The notes: a model not told the origin generated them from the letters alone. A DNA stretch of 64,000 bases from Triticum aestivum (GCF_018294505.1 NC_057803.1:685193881-685257880), one strand, 5' to 3'; numbered from the stretch's first letter, positions 1 through 11,802 are shown. Numbers and translations: made by a program.

Positions 1-1084
1 AAGAGGGCGAGGGGAAGTGGGAGTGGCAGGGGAGGAGGGGACCGAGGCGTCGGGGAGGCTTATCCCCCTCGACGCCGGTGAGTGGGTGCGGTGGGGGCGC
101 GCTCAGCGCGCGCACCAGGTCGGTGGAACAGGAGGGAGGGGAGAGCGACCAGGGAGGGGAAGGTGTAGCTTTCTCTCCCCTCTGCTTTTCCCCTTTTTAT
201 TTTTTATTTTCTTTTCCAACAGCTTTTTCATTTTATTTTAGCCACTAATGACTTTGCAAAATTATGCCACTGGCTAAAACAATTCCAAAGAATTATTGTG
301 CACTGCCACAAAATGATTGTGACACTTTTGAAATAGTTTACACATTTTATTAATTGAAAAGGCATTTAATTTATTGCTTTAGCCACTGTTTTAATTAGTT
401 TAGGCCATTTAAACACCTTGCAAAAATGTTGGTTCACCACCAATTTTAACAAATGATTATTTGCCACATGATGAACATGAGATAAAGTGCTCTCTAACAT
501 GGCAAAAATTTATAAATTTTTTGAACCTAAATAGTTCAAATATGTGGGCACCTCAGTACCACCCATACTATGTAAAGAGTTTCCTCCTGGCCTCTCTTCG
601 GTAGCAGCAGTGTCACATGCAGTAATACCAGAATTGTGCCGGTACAAACTCGCCGTACTACTGCCACTTTCGTTACAAGAAGCATGACAGGTGTTTGGTT
701 CACTGATTATCCCTCAGTGGTTAGGGGTGGCCAATTTTCGATAATACCACTCGTGCATAGGACTCCGTATATTATCTCTATGGACACTGAGCATGATTGA
801 TGTAATATTATTTTTGTTTCAATTTTGCATTTAGATGGATAACAAGAAAAAAGACTTTGATGTTTAGTTCTAAATTTCTATATAAAATTATTTTTATTAA
901 ACTTGACATATTACAAGCCATATGGGGGGATCTGACCACGTCAACCAAAGCGGCCACTACAGTAATCATCCACTCTTCACTCTCTCAACAAAACACACAA
1001 ATGACTATCCCTGGCCACTTTTCACCCTTCCAACCAAACAATAAAATGTGGTTATCCAACTCACCCAAACGACAAAAACTGGCT
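1..1084. other. Unassigned flank, GC-rich then AT-rich
   Basis: Bases 1-200 are GC-rich with G runs on the plus strand; about 200-560 turns AT-rich; 560-1084 is mixed. The GC-rich-then-AT-rich pattern recalls the leader side of long gypsy LTRs, such as the one at 57900-58700 here, but I find no TG/CA boundary or duplicate copy. No convincing coding frame, RNA gene or terminal repeat is visible. The short open frames at 17-241 and 857-1108 have no recognisable domain. Confidence 0.35.
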
Positions 1085-2863
1085 ATCTCCAACATTTGCT
1101 TAAGATAATTCTAATCCACCATGTCATAAGCCTTTGAGATATGTAGCTTATATGCACAATAACTCCTCGTGGGATCCTTCTCTAAATATGGTGAATACAT
1201 TCAAAAGCTACAAAGTTGTTATCAATTATCATACATCCTAGAATAAATACACTTTGAGCAGGAGAAATAATTTTGTCGGTGTACAAAAATAGGAGCGCAT
1301 CTTTATACCCCTTTTCCTGTGCATGGGCAGTCAGAGCCGCGCCCACGGCCACACCAAGCAGAATGAGGGAGGTGAGCCAAGGTAAGATCGAAGCCCCAGA
1401 CAATCAAAGCAATGCCAAGGCCAAGACCACAAAGAGCAGAGGGACGAAGCAAGTTCCCCCGGCAAGACCCTTGTCGGGTGGCCTCAGCGGCCCCGGCAAG
1501 ACTCATGCTGGGACAGCTCGCCCCGCACCAACAGAGCGAGCCACCCTTGAGCCCAGGCACCCAGTGCCATCATCAGCGTGGGGCCAGGACTCGGGAAGGC
1601 ACCCCTGTGGTGGCATGTAGATCTTTGTGAAGACACATTCAAGATCAGATTAGAAGACGACGATTCTCGGCAAGATCCTTGCCAAGGAAGGCCATCAGAC
1701 CCCCGGAAAGATCTTGCCGGGGACGACAACACTCCACGGCGAGACCCTTGCCGGGCCACCCGGCAAGGCCCTCGCCAAAGACACCGGCAAGGCCACCGCC
1801 AAGCCCACATCAACCAAGCTTCCACCGTCGTTCACATGCAGCTGTCAGCCCAACCAGCTGGGCGGGCACCTGCGTGGCAACATGCAGCTCCCAGGCCAAC
1901 TCATCAAGCGCCTGTGTGGCGGTATGCAGATCTTCGTGAAGGCTCCACCACCGCACCGACTTAGCTGCCTGCCTGCCTACATGGCACTGCATGCATCCCT
2001 GGCCGAGGCGTGTGTCGAAGCGAGGAGGAGCGGCGACGGACGGGACGAGCCTCGCCCCCGTCCCCGATAAAGTAAGAGGACACCTAAGCGATGCATTAAA
2101 TGCACCTTGTCTTGTAATACGAGGGATAACCTCGTGCCACTGTAGACCTTTCCACCTCCTGTGTGCCACTGTGGCAACCCCATTTTCCTATAAAAGGAGG
2201 CCCGAGGCGATGAGGAGAGGGATTCGGCTCTTTCGAACCACACGCTGACCACAGCTAGTTCGAGAGCTCAAGAACTCTCAGAAATACACCCACCAAAGTA
2301 GGACTAGGATTTTACGCATCCTCGCGGCCCGAACCTGGGTAAACGATCCTTGTGCTGTCTACTAGCCCTGCTCTCCTCGCAACCCTGCGCCCCGGCAACC
2401 GTAGTAGGGATTCTTGTGATCCCATTGGTGTCGTTCCACGCCGACAAATTTCATCTAGAATAGGCCGCAGGAGATTGACTAAACATTTTGAAACCACCTT
2501 GTACACAATGTTGCATAGACTGATCGGCCAGAAATCCGTAATTTTCACCAGATTATTAATTTTCGGGATCATGGCGATAATAGTATCATTAATTTTAGGG
2601 GGCATTATTCCAATGCTAAAGAATTCGTTTACCGCGGAAATTATACCTTCCTTCATCATAGTCCAATTGCGCTGAAAAAATCATGCGGGGAAGCCGTCTG
2701 GCCACGGCGCCTTCAGCGGGCCAATTTGAAAAAGGGCACCTGCATTCTCTCTATCTGAGAACTCCACACGCAAAACATCTTTTGTCTCCTTGTTCACAAC
2801 TGGAACGAACAAATCAATAATGAGTGAATGATCAATGGCTCTGATCCCCGTGTACAATACCAT
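1085..2863 (-). pseudogene. LINE reverse transcriptase remnant
   Basis: LINE reverse transcriptase makes cDNA at a nicked target site. The minus-strand translation shows typical plant L1 blocks: ALFQIGPLKAPWPDGFPA (usually APGPDGFPA), then NDTIIAMIPK, then DFWPISLCNIVYKVVSK, and across the inserted LTR SPAQSVFILGCMIIDN and KAYDMVD. The domain stops there, before the catalytic YADD block. Breaks: a TGA directly after the first block, where related elements have arginine, a TAG in place of tryptophan after KAYDMVD, and the 1173-bp LTR inserted between 1273 and 2447. Clearly non-functional. The family call is secure; the subfamily is not determinable. Confidence 0.85.
1274..2446 (+). mobile_element. 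Solo LTR inside the LINE, TSD AATTT
   Basis: Begins TGTCGG and ends CCGACA, a perfect 6-bp terminal inverted repeat. It is flanked by AATTT at 1269-1273 and 2447-2451. No internal domain is present, so it is a solo LTR left by LTR-LTR recombination. A TATA box (TATAAAAG, 2189-2196) lies on the plus strand near the 3' end, giving orientation. The body is rich in GGCAAG and related CGGCAAG motifs (about 1450-1830), which look like degenerate short repeats in U3. Family not recognised with confidence. Confidence 0.88.
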
Positions 2864-2995
2864 TCACATCCTCTAGCTTTTTGATTCTGTTCTTCCAAGC
2901 CCTTCTTTCAACCAGTCTATCCGGGACCATTGCATCCACGTCAGCTCCTCTCCGTACAACAGTTCCTTCATCTTATCAGTTAGATGTCGTATCTC

Positions 2996-3269
2996 GCGTC
3001 TATCTGCATATATTGACATCAATTCCTCCAACTGTGTTTGGATTTTTCAAGCTCACTGGATACACTTCCCTTGTTAATCTAAGAATTTATTTTTATTTGT
3101 TTCATGAACAAATCCCGTGGTGGTTATTAATTAGTCCATTGTTATATCTGCATTATATATGTATGGCTTGCATCTATAGGTAGGACTTCACACAACCAAA
3201 CAATATGAACATAGTTCTCTAAGCTTCCTATAATTTACACTCCCTGCAACGTATCTACATACATTCGAG
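2996..3269. other. Unassigned spacer before the CACTA end
   Basis: AT-rich sequence between the LINE remnant and the CACTA terminus. I see no coding frame of note, no repeat and no RNA gene. It may be further degraded LINE 5' sequence. Confidence 0.4.
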
Positions 3270-3501
3270 CACTAGTACAAAACAGGGTACTAGTCCCGAT
3301 TCCAGAAGGCCTTTAGTCCCGGTTCTGGAACCGGGACAAAACAAACGAGACTAATACCCATAACCTTTAGTCCCAGTTGGCTTACGATCTGGGACTAAAG
3401 GGGATCCACGTGGCCACTTTAGGGCGCCCAGGCAGGAGGACCATTAGTCCCGGTTGGTAACACCAACCGGGACTAAAAGGCAGCCACACATCAGCAGCTC
3501 G
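3270..3501. repeat. CACTA terminus with subterminal hairpins
   Basis: Starts CACTAGTAC. Contains several copies of the TTTAGTCCCGGTT motif in both orientations. Two form clean hairpins: 3316-3325 with 3328-3337 (10-bp stem, 2-base loop) and 3444-3458 with 3462-3476 (perfect 15-bp stem, 3-base loop). In this superfamily subterminal repeats are where the element's own DNA-binding protein docks. The array is cut off by the assembly gap. Confidence 0.85.
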
Positions 3502-3816
3502 NNNNNNNNNNNNNNNNNNNNNNNNNNNNNNNNNNNNNNNNNNNNNNNNNNNNNNNNNNNNNNNNNNNNNNNNNNNNNNNNNNNNNNNNNNNNNNNNNNN
3601 NNNNNNNNNNNNNNNNNNNNNNNNNNNNNNNNNNNNNNNNNNNNNNNNNNNNNNNNNNNNNNNNNNNNNNNNNNNNNNNNNNNNNNNNNNNNNNNNNNNN
3701 NNNNNNNNNNNNNNNNNNNNNNNNNNNNNNNNNNNNNNNNNNNNNNNNNNNNNNNNNNNNNNNNNNNNNNNNNNNNNNNNNNNNNNNNNNNNNNNNNNNN
3801 NNNNNNNNNNNNNNNN
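3502..3816. other. Assembly gap (315 N)
   Basis: Run of N from 3502 to 3816. It falls in the CACTA subterminal region, where long hairpins and a G run (about 3833-3843) are hard to sequence. The true length may differ. Confidence 0.99.
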
Positions 3817-4132
3817 GCTGGGTTTTTTTTGAAGGGGGGGGGGGTTAGGGGTTTTGGAGGGTTAATTTAGGGGTTTCATATTGTGTTACCTAGCTAATAG
3901 AGAGAAGTGACCTCTCCTTCTCCGTGCTTAGTCGACGCTAGCTACTATACATATAGAGAGAACTCGACGCTAGCTAGTAAGAAAATGAAGGAACCATTAA
4001 TTACACAACATCGTGATCATGAACATATATAGAGAGAAGTGACCTCTCTTTCTCCGTGCTTGGTCGAACAACAAATTTTCATATATCTATCCAACGCTAC
4101 TACATATATACAATATAACATCCCTGACATCA
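3817..4132 (-). other. CACTA 3' non-coding region
   Basis: Lies between the subterminal repeats and the stop codon of the peptidase gene. It contains a duplicated block of about 38 bp (near 3899-3936 and 4031-4068, starting GAGAGAAGTGACCTCTC) separated by about 130 bp. No other feature is visible. Confidence 0.6.
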
Positions 4133-4242
4133 TCAAGCACCAAAATCCCATTGAATTTCTGTATGGTATTGATGTCGCTTGCAGATACGTCGATATTTCC
4201 CCAAAGAGGAAGGGATGATGCAGCACAACGACGGTAGGTATT

Positions 4243-5760
4243 TGATACGTCTCCGTCGTATCTATAATTTTTTATTGTTCCATGCCAATATTCTACAACT
4301 TTCATATACTTTTGGCAACTTTTTATACTATTTTTGGGACTAACATATTGATCCAGTGCCCAGTGCCAGTTCCTGTTTGTTGCATGTTTCTTGTTTCGCA
4401 GAATATCCATATCAAATAGAGTCCAAACGGAATAAAAATTGAGAGAGATTTTTTTGGAATATATATGATTTTTGGGAAGAAAAATCCACGCGAGACGATC
4501 CTCGAGGGGCCCATGAGGTAGGGGGGCTCCCCAGGGAGGCAGGCGCGCCCCCGACCCTCGTGGCCACCCCGTAAGGCGGTTGATGCCCTTCTTTCGCCAC
4601 AAGAAAGTTAATATCTGGATAGAGATCGTGTTAAAATTTCAGCCCAATCGGAGTTACGGATCTCCGGGAATATAAGAAATGGTGAAAGGGAAGAATATGA
4701 GAACGCAGAAACAGAGAGACAGATCCAATCTCGGAGGGGCTCTCTCCCCTCCCATGCCATGGAGGCCATGGACCAGAGGGGAAACTCTTCTCCCATCTAG
4801 GGAGGAGGTCAAGGAAGAAGAAGAAGGAGGGGCGCTCTCTCCCCCTCGCTTCCGGTGGCACCGGAGTGCCACCGGGGGCCATCATCATCACCGCGATCTA
4901 CACCAACACCTCCGCCATCTTCACCAACATCTCCATCACCTTCCCCCCTCTATCTATAGCGGTCCACTCTCCCGCAACCCGCTGTACCCTCTACTTGAAC
5001 ATGGTGCTTTATGCTTCATATTATTATCCAATGATGTGTTGCTATCCTATGATGTCTGAGTAGATTTTCATTGTCCTATCAGTGGTTGATGAATTGCTAT
5101 AATTGATTTAATTTGCTTGTGGTTATGTTGCTATCCTTTGGTGCCCATCATATGATTGCGCGCGTGGATCACACCCTAGGGTTAGTTGTATGTTGATAGG
5201 ACTATGTATTGGAGGGCAAGAGTGACAGAAGCTTCAACCTAGCATAGAAATTGATGCATATGGGATTGAAGGGGGACCAATTTATCTTAATGCTATGGTT
5301 GGGTTTTACCTTAATGAACGTTAGTAGTTGCGGATGCTTGCTAATAGTTCCAATCATAAGTGCATAGAATTCCAAGTCAGGGATGACATGCTAGCAGTGG
5401 CCTCTCCCACATAATACTTGCTATCGGTCTAGTAAAGTAGTCAATTGCTTAAGGGGCAATTTCGCAACTCCTACCACACTTTTCCACACTTGCTATATTT
5501 ACTTTATTGTTTCTTTATCTAAACAACCCCTACTTTTTATTTACGTACTCTTTATTATCTTGCAAACCTATCCAACAACACCTACAAAGTACTTCTAGTT
5601 TCATATTTGTTCTAGGTAAAGCGAACGTCAAACGTGCGTAGAGTTGTATCGGTGGTCGATAGAACTTGAGGGAATATTTATTCTACCTTTAGCTCCTCGT
5701 TGGGTTCAACACTCTTACTTATCGAAAACTGTTGCGATCCCCTATACTTGTGGGTTATCA
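4243..5760 (+). repeat. 5' LTR of the Fatima-like element
   Basis: 1518 bp, TG...CA. It matches 20819-22344 over its whole length with scattered substitutions and small indels. GC-rich segments (4500-4570, 4730-4870) alternate with AT-rich ones. Open frames across 4679-5059 and antisense are by-products of composition and recur in the other LTR; they are not genes. Confidence 0.93.
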
Positions 5761-5771
5761 AGACCTTTTTC

Positions 5772-5789
5772 TAGCGCCGTTGCCGGGGA
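5772..5789 (+). promoter_or_regulatory. Primer-binding site, Fatima-like element
   Basis: TAGCGCCGTTGCCGGGGA, 11 bases after the LTR end. It matches the TGGCGCCGTTGCCGGGGA site used by many plant gypsy elements (complementary to a tRNA 3' end, usually assigned tRNA-Asp) except for A in place of the second G. Confidence 0.8.
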
Positions 5790-5865
5790 GCAATAGTGTG
5801 GGGTGAATATTCTCGTGTGTGCTTGTTTGCTTTATCACTAAGTAATTTTTATTTTCTATTCTTAG

Positions 5866-7227
5866 TTGTTCTTTATCTTTAGTTATGTATATGGAACACG
5901 AAATACCAAAAAAATTGGTGTACTTGCTACTCATGGAGATGGGGAACCTCCTAAAACCCTCGATGTTGGTTATGTGAAAAATATTATGTACTACTTTAAT
6001 AATCCTGAGAAAACCCCATTGAATTATGTAATGGGAGTAATGTTGGATCAACGTGAATACTTTAGGGATTACTACTTGACACTAAAAGGGAAACTATTAT
6101 GGGATCAAATTCATATATTGAATTGGTATGCTAGGCAACTAGGCTTGAGATATAATTATACTTGTTGCTCTAGGATGAAGGCTCCACACCTTCCCTTTTT
6201 ATGCGAATTTAATGATAATAAAACCTTAGCTTCTTATGCTAATGGTATATATGATTACTATGATGTGGAACAAATAGAAGAATTTGTTGCTTTTATGGGT
6301 GCTTATGAAATTGAATCTATGTTTAAAGAGTTTGAAGATTTTGATGATCCAGTTTATAGACATGAAAATTTAGCTATCCTGAAATATTGTTATGAGAATT
6401 ATGAATACAATTACGAAATTAATGCACTTATTGAGAAAGTCTCCGCTATCCAAGAAGAGACTAATATTTTGCGGGAATCTATGGAATAAGAAATTGATGA
6501 AACTGTGAGCTCATTGGATGAAAAAGATGAGGAGGAGTGCGAAGAACAAAAGGAGGAAGAGCGGATTGATCACCCATGCCCACCTTCTAATGAGAGTAAC
6601 TCTTCAACTCATACATTGTTTAATTCCCCTTCGTGCTTACCGAAGGATGATTGCTATGATGATTGTTATGATCCTGTTGATTCTCTTCAAATATCCCTTT
6701 TTGATGATGCTTGCTATGCTTGTGGCCAAGATGCCAATATGAATTATGCTTATGAAGATGAACTTGCTATAGTTCCTTATGCTAAACATGAAATTGTTGC
6801 TATTGCACCCACGCATGATAGTCCTATTATCTTTTTGAATTCTCCCGACTACACTATATCGGAGAAGTTTGCACTTATTAAGGATTATATTGATGCGTTG
6901 CCTTTTACTGTTGCACATGTTGATTTTGATGAATATAATATGCATGTTCTTGCTGCTCCTACTTGCAATTATTATGAGAGAGGAACTATATCTCCACCTC
7001 TCTATGTTTCCAATATGATGAAATTGCAAGAAACTGTTTATACTCTGCATTGGCCTTTACTTTGCGTGCATGAATTGTTCTTTTATGACATGCCGATGCA
7101 TAGGAAGAGAGTTAGACTTCGTCATTACATGATATATGTTACCTTGTGCTCACCACTAAATTACAAATCATTGTTAATTAAAATTGGCTTTGATATACCT
7201 TGGGATCTGGGTGGATCCATTACTTGA
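5866..7227 (+). pseudogene. Unrecognised acidic protein of the Fatima-like element, one stop
   Basis: One frame runs from about 5866 to the TGA at 7225-7227 (about 450 codons), interrupted by a single TAA at 6487-6489. No ATG opens the frame: the 5' end reads through from TTG, and the natural start may have been lost near 5875. The first part has a Tyr- and Asn-rich segment with GVLATHGDGEPPKTLDV. The middle is strongly acidic (DEKDEEECEEQKEEE). The end is rich in Asp, Tyr and Pro. I see no zinc knuckle, protease, polymerase or integrase motif. A divergent gag-like role is possible from its position just after the PBS, but the sequence does not prove it. Confidence 0.55.
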
Positions 7228-8092
7228 GCACTATATGCCTAGCTTAATGGCTTTAAAGAAAGTGCTGCCAGGGAGATAACCTAGAAGTTTTAAAGAGTCA
7301 TTTATTTCTGTTGAGTGCTTTTATATAGTTTTAAAACAACAAAAATAAAGAGGGGAACCCAAAACTTTTTTCAAAAAGGAAAGCGAAAGTGAGAAAGACA
7401 AGTATTGTTGAAGTGGGAGCTAGCCTTGAACTTTGTTCATGCTCACGGAAACTTTGTGAATCTTGATTACAGAAACTTTTCAATAAAAATAATTATCCCC
7501 TTGTACAATTCCATTGTATTATAAAAATAATGTGCCAAGGTTTGCCTTTAGGATGTTTACATTTGCTTGATGGTTTGTACGGTGCAGGACAGAAACTTTG
7601 GCTGTAGTGCGCGATTTTATGTTTTTTTTCTGGAACGACAAATGGTTCTGATTATTTTTGCATTGTCTTCCTATACAAATATTTTATTTTTACTAATTTT
7701 GGTTGAATTTTTCAAGTATCAGAAGTATGGTTAATGTTCAAATTATTACAGACTGTTCTGTTTTAGACAGATTCTGTTTTTGATGCATATTTTGCCAGTT
7801 TTGATGAAACTATCAATTTATATTAGTGGATTAAGCCATGAAAAAGTTATATTACAGTAGACACAATGCAAAAATAAAATATGAATTGGTTTGCAACAGT
7901 ACTTAGAGTAGTGATTTGCTTTATTACACTAACGGATCTTACCGAGTTTTCTGTTGAAGTTTTGTGTGGATGAAGTGTTCGATGATCGAGAAGGTCTCGA
8001 TCTGAGAAGAAGGAAGAGAGGAAAGAGCTCAATCTTGGGGATGCACGAGGCACCCCAAGTAAATATTCAAGGATACTCAAGCGTCTAAGCTT

Positions 8093-8116
8093 GGGGATGC
8101 CCCGGAAGGCATCCCC
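8093..8116 (+). repeat. Hairpin carrying an internal polypurine-like motif
   Basis: GGGGATGCC (8093-8101) and GGCATCCCC (8108-8116) form a perfect 9-bp stem with a 6-base loop. The left arm is preceded by AAGCTT, so AAGCTTGGGGATGC here equals the polypurine tract next to the 3' LTR (20805-20818). A weaker copy (CTTGGGGATGC) lies near 8033-8043. Confidence 0.8.
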
Positions 8117-8254
8117 TCTTTCTTCAACAAGTATCGGTATGTTTTCGGATTCGTTTCGTTCATGCGATATGTGCAATCTTGGAGCGTCTTTTGCATTTAG
8201 TTTTCATTTTTATTTTATGCACCATGCTGGTATGAGATAGTCCTTGGTTGATTT

Positions 8255-8480
8255 ATAGAATTCTCATTGCACTTCACTTATATCTTTTGAGTATGGCTTT
8301 ATAGAATGCTTCATGTGCTTCACTTATATCATTTGAAGTTTGGATTGCCTGTTTCTCTTTACATAGACAACCGCCATTTGTAGAATGCGCTTTTGCTTCA
8401 CTTAGATTTGTTAGAGCACGGGCATATATTTTGTAGAAAGAATTAAACTCTCTTGCTTCACTTATATCTATTTGGAGAGA
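8255..8480 (+). repeat. Degenerate tandem repeat, about 46-78 bp units
   Basis: Four imperfect units each contain CTTCACTTA (starts 8272, 8318, 8396, 8456), followed by a T-rich stretch and usually preceded by TAGAA. Spacing is irregular (46, 78, 60), which points to an old tandem array eroded by indels. Confidence 0.65.
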
Positions 8481-9463
8481 TGACAGGAACTGGTCATTCA
8501 CATGGTTAGTCATAAAATCCTACATAAAACTTGTAGATCACTGAATATGATATGCTTGATTCCTTGCAATAGTTTTGCGACATAAAGATGGTGATATTAG
8601 AGTCATGCTAGTGGGTAGTTGTGGATTACTAGAAATACTTGTGTTGAGGTTTGTGATTCCTATAGCATGCACGTATGGTGAACCGTTATGTAATGAAGTC
8701 GGAGCATGAGGTATTTATTGATTGTCTTCCTTATGAATGGCGGTCGGGGACGAGCGATGGTCTTTTCCTACCAATCTATCCCCCTAGGAGCATGCCCGTA
8801 GTACTTTGTTTCGATGACTAATAGATTTTTGCAATAAGTATGTGAGTTCTTTATGACTAATGTTGAGTCCATGGATTATACGCACTCTCACCTTTCCATC
8901 ATTGCTAGCCTCTCTAGTACCGCGCAACTTCCGGCGATACCATAAACCCACCATATACCTTCCTCAAAACAGCCACCATACCTACCTATTATGGCATTTC
9001 CATAGCCATTCCGAGATATATTGCCATGCAACTTCCATCATCATCATATACATGACTTGAGCATTCATTGTCATATTGCTTTGCATGATCGTAAGATAGC
9101 TAGCATGATGTTTTCATGGCTTGTCCATTTTTTGATGTCATTGCTACGCTAGATCATTGCACATCCTGGTACACCGCCGGAGGCATTCATATAGAGTCAT
9201 ATCTTTGTCCTTGTATCGAGTTGTAATATTGAGTAGTAAGTAAATAAAAGTGTGATGATCATCATTATTAGAGCATAGCCCCAGTGAGGAAAGGATGATG
9301 GAGACTATGATTCCCCCATAAGTCGGGATGAGACTCCGGACTTTACAAAAAAATAAAAGAGGCCAAAGAAGCCCAAATAAAAAAAAGAGGCCAAAGAAGA
9401 AGCCCACCAAAAAAATTAAAAAATTAAAAAAAATGAGAGAAAAAGAGAGAAGGGCAGTGCTAC

Positions 9464-9937
9464 TGAGGGAGTCCTAGATTAGGGGGTATCCGGACAGCCA
9501 GATTATATCCTTTGGCCGGACTCTTGGACTATGAAGATACAAGATTGAAGACTTCGTCCCGTGTTCGGATGGGATTCTCCTTGGCGTGGAAGGCAAGCTT
9601 GGAAATACGGATATGTAGATCTCCTTCCTTGTAACCGACTCTGTGTAACCCTAGCCCCCTCCGGTGTCTATATAAATCGGAGGGTTTAGTCCGTAGGACC
9701 AACAACAACAATCAAACCATAGGCTAGCTTCTAGGGTTTAGCCTCTTCGATCTCATGGCAGATCAACTCTTGTAATACTCATATCATCAAGATCAATGAA
9801 GCAGGAGTAGGGTTTTACCTCCATCGAGAGGGCCTGAACCTGTGTAAAAACATCGTGTCCCCCGTCTCCTGTTACCATCCGCCTAGACGCACAGTTCAGG
9901 ACCCCCTACCCGAGATCCACCGGTTTTGACACCGACA
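9464..9937 (+). repeat. 5' LTR, copy 1
   Basis: 474 bp, TGAGGGAGTC...GACACCGACA. TATATAAA at 9669-9676 is the likely core promoter. The sequence before it is rich in CCGGA/TCCGG. It matches 19573-20046 with about 28 substitutions and no indel. Confidence 0.95.
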
Positions 9938-9938
9938 T

Positions 9939-9956
9939 TGGTGCTTTCATTGAGAG
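9939..9956 (+). promoter_or_regulatory. Primer-binding site, copy 1
   Basis: TGGTGCTTTCATTGAGAG starts one base after the LTR. Its complement ends GCACCA, as a tRNA 3' end should. I cannot name the tRNA. The same 18 bases occur in copy 2 (32418-32435, minus). Confidence 0.8.
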
Positions 9957-10772
9957 TTCCTCTGTGTCGTCATCGTCAGGCTTGATGGCTCCTTTGATCA
10001 TCGATAGCAATGCAGTCCAGGGTGAGACTTTTCTCCCCGGACAGATCTTCGTATTCGGCGACTTCGCACTGCGGGCCAACTCGCTTGGCCATCTGGAGCA
10101 GATCGAGAGTTACGCCCCTGGCCACCAGGTCACGTTTGGAAGCTTAAAATACACGGCTGACATCCGCGGAGACTTGATCTTCGACGGATTCGAGCCCCTA
10201 CCGAGTGCGCCGCACGGTCATGATGAGCATGATTTAGCTCTACCATCGGTTAGTGTTCAGGAGACCGCACCGGCAACCGCTCCGACCCTCAATTCAGAGC
10301 CAATTGCGCCATCCATGGACGGGTGGATAGACCCCGACACGGAGGCCACATTCTCAGCGGCGATCGAGCCGAGTATCGACCTCACCCTTCACGAGAGCCG
10401 TGGCGCCAAACTGCCGGATTCTTCCCCGGCCACAGACTCCGAACCGCCTGCGCCCGTGCCTATCGAATCCGACTGGGCGCCGATCATGGAATTCACCTCC
10501 ACGGATATCTTTCAGCACTCGCCCTTCAGCGACATAATGAACTCATTAAGGTCTCTCTCCTTGTCAGGAGAGTCCTGGCCGAGCTATGTCCGGCAGGATT
10601 GGGATGCGGATGACGAAGAAATTCACCGCCCACCCACCACCCACTTAGTAGCCACTGTCGACAATTTGACCAACATGCTCGACTTCGACTGCGAAGACAT
10701 CGACGGTATGGACGACGATGCAGGAGACGAACAAGAACCACTACCCACAGGGCACTGGATAGCCAGCTCATC

Positions 10773-10800
10773 ATATGATATATATATATATATATATGTG
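10773..10800 (+). repeat. TA microsatellite within gag
   Basis: An ATATAT run inside the acidic N-terminal gag region. Copy 2 has a shorter tract here. The difference adds four codons (IYIY) without breaking the frame. Confidence 0.8.
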
Positions 10801-11802
10801 GTGGACACACCCAAAGAAGGCAATGGCGATGGGACAGCAGAGGATGACCCCTCCAAGAAGCAACCCAAGCGCCGACGTCAGCGGCGCCGCTCTAAGTCTC
10901 GCCAAGGCAAAAGCGGTGATACCGGCATAGGAGATAATAGCACTCGAGACAGTGCCAAAGATGACGACAATCCCCTCCAGCAAAATTTAGAGTAGGAGGA
11001 TGGAGAAGCCAGCCCTCCCGAGAGAGCGGCATATGGAGAGGCGAAGGATGATAATTACATGCCTCCCTCCGAAGACGAGGCAAGCCTCGACGATGACGAA
11101 TTTGTCGTGCCTGAGGATCCCGTCGAGCAAGAGCGCTTCAAGCGCTGGCTTATAGCCACGGCAAATAGCCTTAAGAAAAAGCAACAGCAGCTTCGAGCTG
11201 CTCAAGATTTGCTAGCTGACAGATGGACTAAAGTCCTTGCGTCCAAGGAATATGAACTCGAACGCCCCTCCAAGATTTACCCAAAGCGCAGGTTGCTACC
11301 CCGACTGGAGGAGGAAGCATTAAAACCTACATCTCCAGCATATGACGCGGCTGATCGGCCACCACATGACCGCGACAGAGAGGCATTTCAGCCAAAAGCT
11401 CAGCCCGCACCCCGACGCCACTCAAATAAAAATGTCAAGGCACGGGGAAACACGCTATACCTGCGAGACGTATTGGAGGACAAAGCAAAACATGCAAGAT
11501 CGATCTACGGATCACGAGGGCGCGCCACTATGCGAGACGATAACCGTCACGCCAGATACAGTAAAAGTAAATCCGGCCGGGTCGAATACAGCGGACAAGA
11601 CTCAGTTAAGCTGCATCGCGATATAGCCCAGTACAGAGGCGCCGCACACCCCCTATGCTTCACAGACGAAGTAATGGATCACCAAATCCCAGAGGGTTTC
11701 GAACCCGTAAATAACGAATCATACGATGGTACAACAGATCCTGCGGTATGGATCGAGGACTTCCTCCTACACATCCACATGGCCCGCGGTGACGATCTAC
11801 AC

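Larger units (their letters stand above)
1085..2995 (-). mobile_element. Degraded LINE (L1-type) fragment
   Basis: A truncated non-LTR retrotransposon read on the minus strand. From right to left it shows the linker before reverse transcriptase (about 2995-2865, frameshifted, with a small deletion), then the reverse-transcriptase fingers region (2863-2447). After an intervening solo LTR the same domain continues (1273-1085). No 5' ORF1, poly-A tail or target duplication is visible, so both ends are approximate. It predates the solo LTR that splits it. Confidence 0.8.
7228..9463 (+). other. Fatima-like internal non-coding region
   Basis: AT-rich, with no coding frame of note. It holds a degenerate repeat (8255-8480), a strong hairpin beside a polypurine-like motif (8086-8116), and an A-rich tract (9340-9450) ending at the insertion point of the nested gypsy element. 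Confidence 0.6.

Noticed and set aside
1..1084. Host gene exon at the left edge
   Set aside because: The 74-codon frame at 17-241 is Gly-rich then Phe-rich through a T tract, with no splice pattern or domain.
1273..2252. Several 70-128 codon frames in the solo LTR
   Set aside because: GC-rich, repetitive U3 sequence; both strands open at once; no recognisable domain.
3454..3870. Frame of 138 codons across the gap
   Set aside because: Most of it is N; nothing is encoded that can be read.
4631..5063. Open frames in the Fatima-like LTR (also 21185-21646)
   Set aside because: The same frames recur in both LTRs and follow their GC-rich block; not genes.
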